From assembly GCF_020216525.1 (NCBI RefSeq), contig NZ_JAIWOY010000009.1:62001-126000 (forward strand): DNA of 64,000 nt. Reading direction: 5' to 3'. The position numbers and the translations under genes are program-made. The notes beneath the pieces were generated by a model. The model was given only the letters and a program-made list of their open reading frames with translations. It did no database searches and was not told the origin of the DNA. Below are positions 29,260 through 37,612 of this stretch, piece by piece (position 1 is the stretch's first letter; the number at the start of each line of letters is the position of its first letter). This DNA is from Nocardioides nematodiphilus. Its GTDB lineage: Bacteria > Actinomycetota > Actinomycetes > Propionibacteriales > Nocardioidaceae.

Positions 29260-32200
29260 TCAGCGCTTGCGCGCGCCCTTCTTCTTGACCGGGACGTGCT
29301 CCATCGGGTGCTCGTCGGTGGACGCGCCAGCGTCCGGCTCCGCGCTCGTCACCGCACGGCTGGCGCCGCCACGGGTCCGGGTGATCACCTTCGGGGGCTC
29401 CGGCGTGGAGATCTCCGCGGGCGCCGCGGCAGCGGGCTCGACGACGATCGCCACGGGCACCGGCTCGGTCACCACCGGCGTGACGCCGGCAGGGCGGCTG
29501 GCGCCCCGGCGGCCGCGCGTACGGGTGACCACGGTCGGCGTCGAGGGCGCTGCGGGCTCGGCCGGCTGCTCGGGCTCCTCGGGCGCCTCCGGGGCGGCCA
29601 CGGGGGCCTCCTCGAAGTCCTCCACGACCACGGCCTCGGCCGGCTCAGCGGCCTCGACCACATCGCTGGCGTCGATGGCCGCGGCAGCCTCATCGGCCTC
29701 GGCGGCCTTGTCGGCGGCGGCCTGAGCGGCCGCCTCCTCCTCATGGCGCGCCATCGCGGCGAACTCGGCCGGCGTCGGGTGGTGGTGCTCCTCGGCGTGG
29801 CCGGACGGCTGGGAGTGCTCAGCCTGCTCGGAGGACTGCGTCGACTGCTCGTCGCCGCCGTCGCCGCCGTTGCCACGGCCCTTGCCGCCGCGGCGGCGCG
29901 AGCGTCGCGGCTCGTCGGGCAGGACGCCGGAGCTCTTGCCCTCCTCGACCGGGTGCTCGTGGGTGATGACGCCACGGCCCTGGCAGTGCGTACAGGTCTC
30001 GGAGAAGGCCTCGAGCAGGCCGGTGCCGATCCGCTTGCGGGTCATCTGGACCAGGCCGAGCGAGGTGACCTCGGCGACCTGGTGTCGGGTGCGGTCACGG
30101 CCCAGGCACTCGACCAGGCGGCGCAGCACCAGGTCGCGGTTGGACTCGAGGACCATGTCGATGAAGTCGACGACGATGATGCCGCCGATGTCACGCAGCC
30201 GCAGCTGGCGCACGATCTCCTCGGCCGCCTCGAGGTTGTTCTTGGTGACGGTCTCCTCGAGGTTGCCCCCGGAGCCGGTGAACTTGCCGGTGTTGACGTC
30301 GACGACCGTCATCGCCTCGGTGCGGTCGATGATGAGCGAGCCACCCGACGGGAGCCAGACCTTGCGGTCCAGGCCCTTGGAGATCTGCTCCTCGATCCGG
30401 TACGTCTGGAAGGCGTCCCGGCCGTCCTGGCCCGGGACGAAGCGCTGGAGCCGCTCGCCGAGGTCGGGAGCGACGTGCTCGACGTACCCCTTGACCGTCT
30501 CCCAGGCCTCGTCGCCCTGGATGACCAGCTTGGCGAAGTCCTCGGTGAACAGGTCGCGGACGACCTTGAGGGTGAGGTCGGGCTCGCCGTAGAGGAGCTG
30601 CGGGTTGCCGCTGCCCTTGCCGGACGTCTTCGCCTCGATGTCCTCCCAGCGGGCCTTCAGCCGCTCGACGTCGCGGGTGAGCTCCTCCTCGGAGGCACCC
30701 TCGGCGGCGGTACGGACGATGACGCCGGCGGTGTCCGGAACGATCTCCTTGAGCAGCGCCTTGAGGCGGTTGCGCTCGGTGTCGGGCAGCTTGCGCGAGA
30801 TGCCGCTGGTGGTGCCGTCCGGGACGTAGACCAGGAAGCGGCCGGCGAGGCTGACCTGGCTGGTCAGGCGGGCGCCCTTGTGGCCGACCGGGTCCTTGGT
30901 GACCTGCACCAGGATGGTCTGGCCCGAGGAGAGGACCGACTCGATCTTGCGCGGCTGACCCTCCTTCCAGCCGAGCGAGGCCCAGTTGACCTCACCGGCG
31001 TACAGCACGGCGTTGCGGCCCTTGCCGATGTCGACGAAGGCGGCCTCCATGCTCGGCAGGACGTTCTGCACGCGACCGAGGTAGACGTTGCCGATCAGGC
31101 TGGTCTGCGACTCGCGGGCGACGTAGTGCTCGACGAGGACCTTGTCCTCGAGGACGCCGATCTGGGTGAGGTCGTCGCGCTGGCGGATGACCATGACGCG
31201 CTCGACCGACTCGCGGCGGGCCAGGAACTCGGCCTCGCTCACGATCGGAGCGCGACGACGGCCGGCCTCGCGGCCCTCGCGGCGGCGCTGCTTCTTGGCC
31301 TCGAGGCGGGTCGAGCCCGAGACGGCGGTGATCTGCTGATCCAGCGGGCGCGACTCGCGCACCTTGACGACGGTGTTGGGCTCGTCGTCGTTGTCGGTGC
31401 CGGCCTCCCCGGCGCGGCGGCGGCGACGGCGACGGCGCGAGGTCCCGCCCTCGCCCTGCTCGTCGCTGTCGTCGGCCTGCTCGTCGTTGCTCTCGGCGGA
31501 GGCGTCGCTCTCGCCCTCGGCGTCGGAGTCGTTGCTCTCGTCGCCCTCGGCGTCGCCATTGCCCTCACCGGCCGGCTTGCGGCGGCGGCGGCCGCCGCGG
31601 CGACGGCGGCGACGGGCCGGCGTGCCGGACTCGTCGCTGTCGTCGCCGTCCTCGCTGTCGCCGTCCTCGTCGGCGCCCTGGGCGGACTCGGCGGCGTCGG
31701 CGGACTCGATCTCGTCCGTGGTCTCCGCGTCGGCCGCGGCCTCGGCGAGCTCCTCGTCCTCGGCGGGCTCCTCGACCACCGGCTCGACCTTCGCCTTGCG
31801 GGGGGCGCGGGTGCGCGTGGTCTTCTTCGGCGCCTGGAACAGGACGCCCGGCGCGCTCGAGGCGGCCTCGGTGGTCTGCTCGGCGTCCGCGGCCTCGACC
31901 GCAGCCGGCTCAGCGGCCTCGGGGGCCGGGGCGGCGGCCTTCTTGGCGGCGGTCCGCTTGGCGGGCGCGCGCTTCGTGGTCTTCTTGGCAGGAGCGGCCT
32001 CGGGGGCCGCCTCATCGGATGCCTCGGCGGGTGCCTGCTCCGGCGTCTCGGTGACGGTCTTCTTCGCCGCGGTCCGCTTGGCGGGCGCACGCTTCGTCGC
32101 GGCCTTCTTCGCCGGCGCGGTCTCGGCGACCTCGGCGGGGACGTCCGCCGGGACGTCGGCGGGGGTCTGCTCGGGCGCCTCGGCGGCCGCGACCTTCTTG

Positions 32201-32493
32201 GCCGTGGTGCGCTTGGCGGGCGCCCGCTTCGCAGCGGCCTTCTTCGCCGGCGCGGCGCTCTCGGTGAGCGTCTCTGCGGCGACGTCGGCGGCCGGGGCCT
32301 CGAGCGGCGCCTCGGCGGTAGGGGCGGTCTTCTTGGCCGCCCGTCTCGCGGGTGCCTTCTTCGCCGCGGGGGCGTCGGAGGCGGCGCTGCTTGCCGCGCT
32401 CGCCTTCTTGGCGGGAGCGCGCTTCGCTGCCTTCTTGGCGGGCGCTGCGCTCTCGGTCGTGGGGGTGTTCTCGACGGTGGACTCTTCGGCCAT
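29260..32493 (-). CDS. rne: ribonuclease E/G
   Basis: Main endoribonuclease of RNA decay and rRNA/tRNA processing, 1077 residues. The catalytic core lies in the middle: S1 domain (about residues 465-560, NVYLGRVQNVLPSMEAAFVDIGKGRNAVLY), DNase I-like catalytic Asp residues in VDVNTGKFTG (about 730) and VVDFIDM (about 774), and the zinc-link CTHCQGRG (about 834). The first 450 residues are disordered: four or five Lys/Ala/Pro repeats of the type AKRAPAKRTAAKK, acidic stretches, and an Arg-rich block near 291. The C-terminal tail is also acidic and Arg-containing. Start ATG has a GAGGAG upstream. Both terminal extensions are usual in actinobacteria, but the histone-like repeats are striking. Confidence 0.96.
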   Translation of the reverse strand: MAEESTVENTPTTESAAPAKKAAKRAPAKKASAASSAASDAPAAKKAPARRAAKKTAPTAEAPLEAPAADVAAETLTESAAPAKKAAAKRAPAKRTTAKKVAAAEAPEQTPADVPADVPAEVAETAPAKKAATKRAPAKRTAAKKTVTETPEQAPAEASDEAAPEAAPAKKTTKRAPAKRTAAKKAAAPAPEAAEPAAVEAADAEQTTEAASSAPGVLFQAPKKTTRTRAPRKAKVEPVVEEPAEDEELAEAAADAETTDEIESADAAESAQGADEDGDSEDGDDSDESGTPARRRRRRGGRRRRKPAGEGNGDAEGDESNDSDAEGESDASAESNDEQADDSDEQGEGGTSRRRRRRRRAGEAGTDNDDEPNTVVKVRESRPLDQQITAVSGSTRLEAKKQRRREGREAGRRRAPIVSEAEFLARRESVERVMVIRQRDDLTQIGVLEDKVLVEHYVARESQTSLIGNVYLGRVQNVLPSMEAAFVDIGKGRNAVLYAGEVNWASLGWKEGQPRKIESVLSSGQTILVQVTKDPVGHKGARLTSQVSLAGRFLVYVPDGTTSGISRKLPDTERNRLKALLKEIVPDTAGVIVRTAAEGASEEELTRDVERLKARWEDIEAKTSGKGSGNPQLLYGEPDLTLKVVRDLFTEDFAKLVIQGDEAWETVKGYVEHVAPDLGERLQRFVPGQDGRDAFQTYRIEEQISKGLDRKVWLPSGGSLIIDRTEAMTVVDVNTGKFTGSGGNLEETVTKNNLEAAEEIVRQLRLRDIGGIIVVDFIDMVLESNRDLVLRRLVECLGRDRTRHQVAEVTSLGLVQMTRKRIGTGLLEAFSETCTHCQGRGVITHEHPVEEGKSSGVLPDEPRRSRRRGGKGRGNGGDGGDEQSTQSSEQAEHSQPSGHAEEHHHPTPAEFAAMARHEEEAAAQAAADKAAEADEAAAAIDASDVVEAAEPAEAVVVEDFEEAPVAAPEAPEEPEQPAEPAAPSTPTVVTRTRGRRGASRPAGVTPVVTEPVPVAIVVEPAAAAPAEISTPEPPKVITRTRGGASRAVTSAEPDAGASTDEHPMEHVPVKKKGARKR

Positions 32494-32819
32494 GCCGTAC
32501 TCCTCGGCCCGGGTCGCGCGGCGCGCGCACCGGACGTGTCAGGACGCCGTCGCGCCGGCCAGAGGTCGGACACGAGACGCAAAGCTTGTCGGTGGCGGCG
32601 ACCCCTCCGCTGTATGCGTCAACGCAACGGGGAACATCCACCTACCGCGGTCGCAGGCTGTGAGGCCGCGTCGCGGGCTGGTGCACGTCACCGTCCCGGT
32701 GTGCCGGAGCACCATCTTGTGGATGTGCACCGGCGAGAACGTCGTCGGATCGTTGTCGGCGAGCGTCTGTCACACGCTCCGGCCCGTCAGCAACCGTGGC
32801 GAGTATCGCACACCATTCG
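32494..32819. other. gene-free leader region upstream of rne
   Basis: Gap of 326 bases between the rne start and the stop of the radical SAM-associated gene. No convincing coding frame is seen on either strand. It contains several short inverted repeats (for example around 32680-32740, with GTGCAC elements) and presumably the rne promoter with a long 5' untranslated region. Confidence 0.5.
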
Positions 32820-33557
32820 TCAAATCCGCTTGACGTCGGCCCTGAGCGGGTCGCCGATCGCGCCGGTCTCCTCATCGAGGAGGCCCTGCTCGAGGCGGGT
32901 GAGCAGCGGCGCCGCCGATCCGAGATCGAGGTCGGCCACCGACCGCAGGCCGGTCATCACGTCGTCGGGGCGTACGGCCGGCTCGACGTGGCGCAGGGTG
33001 AGCGCGAGCCGGGTGCCCGGGGTGCCCTCCGGCGCCGGACCGGCGGTGAGCGCGAGCACCGCGGCACGGCAGTCGAACTCGCGCAGGCCGCGCTTGGTCA
33101 TCCGCTCGACCGGCACCGACTCGGCGGCGAGGAAGGTGCTGACCGCGCTCTCGGCGACGGCCGGGTCGATCGGGATGTCGATCATCCAGGTGCTGGCGGT
33201 GAGCACGTCGGCGAGCGCGCCACCCGGCGAGGTGACCACGTCGACGATGTCCAGCCCGTCGGGCATCACCTCGTCGAGCTGCGCCTGGATGTCGGCCGGG
33301 TCGACGACCTGGGCGAGCGCGAGCTCGAGGTACTCGGCCTCGCTGGCGGCGCCGGTCGGCGAGGCGCCCGCGTACGAGATGCGCGGGTGGGGGTTGAAGC
33401 CCGAGGAGTACGCCATCGGCACCCGGGCGCGGAAGACCGCCCGCTCGAAGGCGCGGCTGAAGTCGCGGTGGCTGGTGAACCGCATCCGTCCCCGCTTGGC
33501 GTACCGGACACGGAGGCGCTGGACCGGTGGGGCCTGCTGTTCGGGCTGTTCACGCAC
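32820..33557 (-). CDS. TIGR03936 family radical SAM-associated protein (DUF2344)
   Basis: A 245-residue protein of unknown activity that normally sits beside a TIGR03960 radical SAM gene and rne. The core RVRYAKRGRMRFTSHRDFSRAFERAVFRARVPMAYSSGFNPHPRISY in outline is diagnostic, followed by a SEAEYLEL motif. It is thought to be a partner of the B12-binding radical SAM protein; here that gene lies 4 kb away at 37589. The GTG start has TAGCAT (33564-33569) 6 bases upstream and no Shine-Dalgarno, so a leaderless transcript is likely. Confidence 0.88.
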   Translation of the reverse strand: MREQPEQQAPPVQRLRVRYAKRGRMRFTSHRDFSRAFERAVFRARVPMAYSSGFNPHPRISYAGASPTGAASEAEYLELALAQVVDPADIQAQLDEVMPDGLDIVDVVTSPGGALADVLTASTWMIDIPIDPAVAESAVSTFLAAESVPVERMTKRGLREFDCRAAVLALTAGPAPEGTPGTRLALTLRHVEPAVRPDDVMTGLRSVADLDLGSAAPLLTRLEQGLLDEETGAIGDPLRADVKRI

Positions 33558-33602
33558 CCGGCGATGCTACCCGCCGACACGCCCGGCGAACGAAGTGCAA
33601 AG

Positions 33603-34796
33603 ATGCGGGAAGTGAACCGTCGCCCATCCCCCCTGGTCCTCGCCGGCATCGTGCTGCTCGCGCTCAACCTGCGCCCTGCCGCCGCCAGCGTGGGTCCGCT
33701 GCTGCCCGAGATCAGGCACGGCATGGACCTCGGCGACTTCCAGACGGCCCTCCTGGTCGCGCTGCCGGCCTTCGCGTTCGCCTTCTTCTCGATGACCGGC
33801 CCGGCTCTCGCACGGCGCTTCGGCGTCCACCGGGCGACGCTGCTCGCGCTCTTCGCGATCGCGATCGGGCTCTTCGCCCGGGTGCTGGCCGACGACGCCC
33901 GCGTCTTCCTGCTCCTGTCCACGATCGCGCTGGGCGGCGCAGCGGCCGCCAGCAACCTCCTCCCGGTGCTGGTGCTGCTGCACTACCCCGACCGGTTGGG
34001 CACGCTGGCGGCCCCGTACTCGCGGATGCTCTCGATCGGCTTCGCGGTCGCGGCCGCCTTCACCGTCCCAATCGCGCACAGCGACGGAGGATGGCGTACG
34101 GGCGTCGGGTTCTGGGGCGCACTCGCGCTGTTCGCGGCGATCCCCTGGCTCCCGCTGATCCGGCAGGACCTGGCTCTCGCCCCGATCCCCCGCACGATCA
34201 CGCTGGCGCAGATGATCCGCACCCGGTCGTGTCAGAAGCTCGCCGCCCTCTACTCGCTGCAGCTGCTGCAGACCTGGGTGATGCTCGGCTGGCTGCCCAC
34301 CCTGTGGCGCAGCCACGGCTACCATCCGGCCAGCGCCGGCGTCCTGATGGCGGCGCTGGCGGTGTGCGGGCTGCCGTTCACGCTGTGGCTGCCCGCCCTG
34401 GTGGGCACCCGGCGTGACCCTCGCCGCGCACTGGTGCTGGTCGGTCTCTGCTTCCCGCTCGCCGACGCCCTCATCCTGCTGGCGCCGCGCGGTGCCGCGG
34501 TCCCGGCCGCGATCGTGCTCGGCGTCGCAACCATCGGCTTCCCGATGTCGCTGTCGCTGATCGCCCGCCACGCCCACTCGCGGGACGTCGCGCTCTCGCT
34601 GGCCGGCGTGGCGCAGACCGTGGGCTTCCTGGTCGCCGGCCTCGGAGTGCTCGGCTTCGGCCTGCTCCACCTGCGCCTCTCGTCGTGGGGCTGGCCGATG
34701 CTCGCGTTGTTCATCCTCGCCCTGCCGATCCCGCTGCTCGCCGCCCGCGCGGCCTCGCCCGCCTCCGTGGAGGATCAGCTCGGTGTCTCAGCCTGA
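33603..34796 (+). CDS. MFS transporter, CynX/NimT family (first of a tandem pair)
   Basis: A 397-residue 12-helix transporter. The first helix reads VLLALNLRPAAASVGPLLPEI, the NLRP-A-SVGPLL signature of the CynX/NimT cyanate/nitroimidazole-type family, and a basic RRFGVHR motif-A-like loop follows helix 2. Substrate unknown. The ATG at 33603 has only a weak AAAG upstream. The gene overlaps the next MFS gene by 14 bases. It lies in the block that separates the two radical SAM-linked genes and reads opposite to them. Confidence 0.87.
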   Translation: MREVNRRPSPLVLAGIVLLALNLRPAAASVGPLLPEIRHGMDLGDFQTALLVALPAFAFAFFSMTGPALARRFGVHRATLLALFAIAIGLFARVLADDARVFLLLSTIALGGAAAASNLLPVLVLLHYPDRLGTLAAPYSRMLSIGFAVAAAFTVPIAHSDGGWRTGVGFWGALALFAAIPWLPLIRQDLALAPIPRTITLAQMIRTRSCQKLAALYSLQLLQTWVMLGWLPTLWRSHGYHPASAGVLMAALAVCGLPFTLWLPALVGTRRDPRRALVLVGLCFPLADALILLAPRGAAVPAAIVLGVATIGFPMSLSLIARHAHSRDVALSLAGVAQTVGFLVAGLGVLGFGLLHLRLSSWGWPMLALFILALPIPLLAARAASPASVEDQLGVSA

Positions 34797-35997
34797 GTCG
34801 TCGCGCGCCCAGCGCGCGCTCGTCCTGATCGGCATCGTCGTCCTGGCGTTCAACCTGCGCCCGGCCGCGGTCTCTGTCGGCCCGCTGCTCGACGAGATCA
34901 CCGACGGTCTCGGCATGAGCGGCACCCAGGCCGCCCTGCTGACCTCGCTGCCGGTGCTCTGCTTCGCCTCCGTCGGCGGCGTGGCGCCGCGCCTGGGGAA
35001 GGCGCTCGGACTGCACCGCTCGATCATGCTGGGGCTGATCGCCATGACGGTCGGCCTCTACGCCCGCGCCCACGTCGACGGCGTGTGGACGTTCCTGGCG
35101 CTCTCCTTCCTGGCCCTTGCCGGCATGGCGGCCTCGAACGTCCTGCTCCCCTCGCTGGTGAAGCTCCACTTCCCCGACCGGATCGGCCAGGTCACCGGGC
35201 TCTACTCGACCGCCCTCGCCATCGGCATCACTGCCACCTCGACGCTCAGCGTGCCGATCGCGGAGCATCACCGCGTCCACGGCGAGATCGACTGGCGCCG
35301 CGGGCTCGTCGCGTGGGCGATCACCGCGGCGATCGCCGCGGTGCCATGGGTCGGCCTCCTCGCCCACGATCAGCGTACGGACGGCGCCGGGGCGGCGGCG
35401 CTGCGCTTCGCCGACATGGCGCGCACGCGCCTGGCCTGGGCGATGGCGGCGTTCTTCGGCTTGCAGTCGATGCAGGCGTACGCGATCTTCGGGTGGTTCG
35501 CCGACATCTTCCGCGACAGCGGCTACAGCGCGCACACCGCCGGTCTGCTGCTCGGCGTCGTGACCGGGATCTCGATCCCGCTCTCGTGGCTGGTCCCTCG
35601 GATGACCGCCCGGTCGGGCGACCCGAGCCGGCTGCTGACCGCGCTGATGCTGTGCTACCTCCTCGGGTACGTCGGCATGCTGGTCGCTCCGCACGGTGGC
35701 GCGGTCGCCTGGGCGCTCCTGATCGGCGCCGGCACCACGACCTTCCCGATGGTGCTCACCCTCATCGGGCTGCGCGCCCGCAGCTCGGCCGGGACCGCGG
35801 CGCTCTCGGGCTTCACCCAGTCGGTCGGCTACCTGCTCGCTGTGGTCGGCCCGTTCGGGGTGGGCGTCCTGCACGACGCCACCGGTGGCTGGAACGTCCC
35901 GATCCTCGCGCTGCTCATTCTGTGCGTCCCGCAGTACGTGGTCGGGCTGGTGGCCTGCCGGCACCGGTATCTCGAGGACGAGCTCCCGGGGCGCTGA
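34783..35997 (+). CDS. MFS transporter, CynX/NimT family (second of a tandem pair)
   Basis: A 404-residue paralogue of the preceding gene: VLAFNLRPAAVSVGPLLDEI aligns with its neighbour's first helix, and LGLHRSIML and HFPDRIGQVTGLYSTALAIG match the corresponding positions. The GTG start lies 14 bases inside the upstream gene, so the two are cotranslated. A tandem pair could be redundant or a heteromeric or divergent-substrate pair; this cannot be decided here. Confidence 0.9.
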   Translation: MSQPESSRAQRALVLIGIVVLAFNLRPAAVSVGPLLDEITDGLGMSGTQAALLTSLPVLCFASVGGVAPRLGKALGLHRSIMLGLIAMTVGLYARAHVDGVWTFLALSFLALAGMAASNVLLPSLVKLHFPDRIGQVTGLYSTALAIGITATSTLSVPIAEHHRVHGEIDWRRGLVAWAITAAIAAVPWVGLLAHDQRTDGAGAAALRFADMARTRLAWAMAAFFGLQSMQAYAIFGWFADIFRDSGYSAHTAGLLLGVVTGISIPLSWLVPRMTARSGDPSRLLTALMLCYLLGYVGMLVAPHGGAVAWALLIGAGTTTFPMVLTLIGLRARSSAGTAALSGFTQSVGYLLAVVGPFGVGVLHDATGGWNVPILALLILCVPQYVVGLVACRHRYLEDELPGR

Positions 35998-36040
35998 GCC
36001 TCCCCCTGTGCCCTGCCGCGGCTCGGAGCGCGGAGCGGCC

Positions 36041-36760
36041 TCAGCCGGGTTTGGTCGCGATCGCGAGCACGGAGGAGCCGAACGGCAGGTCGCCGCGACC
36101 GAGGACCTTCGCGTCGAGGCGGCACAGCCCCATCAGGATGCGCTCCTGGAGGGGCGAGACCTCGGGAGGCTTCGTCGCCTCCTCGGCGTCGAGGTGACGC
36201 CAGCGGCGGCTGATCCGCTCGGCAGCGAAGAGCGGCAGCGTGCCGGCGAAGAGGTACGTCGCACGCTCGACGACCAGCCCGTGCGGGGCGAGCGCCGCCA
36301 GGAGCCGCGCGCGGGTGTAGCGGCGGTGATGGCCCTGCTCGCTGTCGAACTCGCTCCACGCCCACTGGTAGGCCGGCACGGTCAGGAACATCCGGCCCCC
36401 GGGCCGCAGCACCCGGGCGAGCTCGCCGACCGCCCGGCTCTCCGGGGCACAGTGCTCGATCACGTCGAACGCGGTCACCGCGTCGAACGTCGAGTCGCCG
36501 AACGGCAGATCCAGCGCCGAGGCCTGCACGTCGCCCGGCCGGAGCGCGGCCGGGTCGAGATCGACCGCCGTCCGGGTCCCGAGATCGCACATCCAGTCCA
36601 CCGACGGCCCGTCCGCGCTCCCGACGTCCAGGATCCGCTCCGGCGTGCCGATCACGGGCGCGATGACCGTCCGCAGCATCTCGGACCGCGCGCGGTACCA
36701 CCAGTAGTCGGGGTACTGCAGCGACGGCGAGCGCTCGGACTCCGCAAGTAGCTGGACCAC
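36041..36760 (-). CDS. class I SAM-dependent methyltransferase
   Basis: A 239-residue cytoplasmic enzyme. Motif I is ILDVGSADG (near residue 44), the acidic end of strand 2 is AVDLDP, and motif IV region is FDAVTAFDVIEHC, the methyltransferase type 11 pattern. The N-terminal PDYWWYRARSEMLR is common in methyltransferases of glycolipid or polysaccharide loci. The substrate is unknown. A TTG at 36769 is possible, but it overlaps TACCTT, a probable -10 hexamer 7 bases before the GTG at 36760, so the GTG with a leaderless transcript is preferred. Confidence 0.82.
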   Translation of the reverse strand: MVQLLAESERSPSLQYPDYWWYRARSEMLRTVIAPVIGTPERILDVGSADGPSVDWMCDLGTRTAVDLDPAALRPGDVQASALDLPFGDSTFDAVTAFDVIEHCAPESRAVGELARVLRPGGRMFLTVPAYQWAWSEFDSEQGHHRRYTRARLLAALAPHGLVVERATYLFAGTLPLFAAERISRRWRHLDAEEATKPPEVSPLQERILMGLCRLDAKVLGRGDLPFGSSVLAIATKPG

Positions 36761-36861
36761 GCAGACCAAGGTAGCGCCGCTCCGGCTGCAGATCCGGCAC
36801 CGTCAGCCGCGGCTCGCCTCCGGCGGCGGCGATCCAGGCGCGCTCGGGCCGCGGTGAGTCG

Positions 36862-36885
36862 TCAGACGACCGAGAGCGGGAGCAG
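36862..36885 (-). repeat. direct repeat copy A: duplicated end of the TIGR03960 gene
   Basis: These 24 bases are identical to 37589-37612, the last codons and stop of the TIGR03960 radical SAM gene (encoding LLPLSVV and stop). Similarity continues for about 9 more bases with mismatches. Copies are 727 bases apart and bracket the SRPBCC gene. Confidence 0.9.
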
Positions 36886-37056
36886 TTTCCGGCCGCAGAT
36901 GGGACGTTCGCAGATTCCCACGTGGCCGCCTACCGACGCCGTACCCGGCGCCATTCCTTGCTCCCAACGAGTCGCTGCGCACCGAGCGTCTGCTGCTCCG
37001 CACACCGGGCGGCCGAAGCGCGGCCGCAACATGGACGCGCACGAGTGAGGGCCGGC

Positions 37057-37116
37057 GGAAACAGGTGAGAACGGCCTCGACCGTCCGGTCGGCAGGAGGC
37101 CTTCCTCACCTGTTCC
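37057..37116 (-). terminator. large imperfect hairpin after the SRPBCC gene
   Basis: GGAAACAGGTGAG pairs with CTCACCTGTTCC (one bulge), GGCCT with AGGCC, and CGACCG with CGGTCG inside. The structure spans 60 bases and begins 11 bases past the SRPBCC stop, so it is likely a terminator. Confidence 0.7.
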
Positions 37117-37127
37117 GGGGTGGGCTG

Positions 37128-37580
37128 TCAGCGGCCGGCGGTCGTGAGGGCCTCGCGCCCGACGGCCTCGAGCCATATCTCCAGCTCACGCCCGACGAGG
37201 CGCTCGATCGCGCGGCGCGATCGCGGGGGCGGCCACTGCTCGACCGTCCAGCGCAGGACGACGCCGTCTCCGGCTGGCAGGATGTCACCGCGCTGCTTGC
37301 TCACCGGGCGACCGCGGAGGGTCGACTCGTGCGCGATCCGTACCCCCGGCTCCGCCTCGGTGACGGTCGTGTGTGTCGTCAGCCGGATCCCCAGCGGGCC
37401 TCTGGCCGACATGTCGTAGGCAGAGCCGACGGCAGCCGGCTCCCCCACCGATGCCTTGAGGCGCAGGCGAGGGTCGAGGCTCGCCAGCACCGCAGGGTCG
37501 GCGACGACCCGCCACACAGCGGCCGCAGTCGCGGGGATCGCGCGCTCGCCGATGACGACGAGCGACTCTCGCCCAGCCAC
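37128..37580 (-). CDS. SRPBCC (START-like) family protein
   Basis: A 150-residue protein with the polyketide cyclase/START-like helix-grip fold. Seen: the N-terminal strand and helix IGERAIPATAAAVWRVVADPAVLASLDP, a central AYDMSARGPLG, and a long C-terminal helix (about 118-145). Such proteins bind lipids or hydrophobic ligands; no function can be given. It starts 8 bases after the radical SAM stop and is probably cotranscribed. It is bracketed by the 24-bp direct repeats, so it may be an insertion. Confidence 0.75.
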   Translation of the reverse strand: MAGRESLVVIGERAIPATAAAVWRVVADPAVLASLDPRLRLKASVGEPAAVGSAYDMSARGPLGIRLTTHTTVTEAEPGVRIAHESTLRGRPVSKQRGDILPAGDGVVLRWTVEQWPPPRSRRAIERLVGRELEIWLEAVGREALTTAGR

Positions 37581-37588
37581 GGACGACC

Positions 37589-37612
37589 TCAGACGACCGA
37601 GAGCGGGAGCAG
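37589..37612 (-). repeat. direct repeat copy B: 3' end of the TIGR03960 gene
   Basis: Genuine end of the radical SAM gene, identical over 24 bases to 36862-36885. See that entry. Confidence 0.9.

Larger units (their letters stand above)
36770..37127. other. gene-poor segment with a duplicated 3' gene end
   Basis: Gap of about 358 bases between the methyltransferase and SRPBCC genes. It holds a 24-bp copy of the end of the radical SAM gene (36862-36885) and a large hairpin (37057-37116). A minus-strand frame here ends in KLLPLSVV, the same C-terminus as the radical SAM protein, preceded by unrelated residues (CERPICGR); this looks like a remnant, not a gene. Confidence 0.6.

Noticed and set aside
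28408..33615. Very long open frame on the plus strand (over 1,700 codons)
   Set aside because: It is antisense to rplU, rpmA and rne. Its composition is the mirror of GC-rich third positions in those genes, and it has no recognisable domain.
36862..37176. A 104-codon minus-strand frame ending KLLPLSVV as a small gene
   Set aside because: Only its last codons resemble anything, through the duplicated 24 bp. The rest is low-complexity Arg/Gly/Pro and crosses a terminator-like hairpin and the SRPBCC stop.
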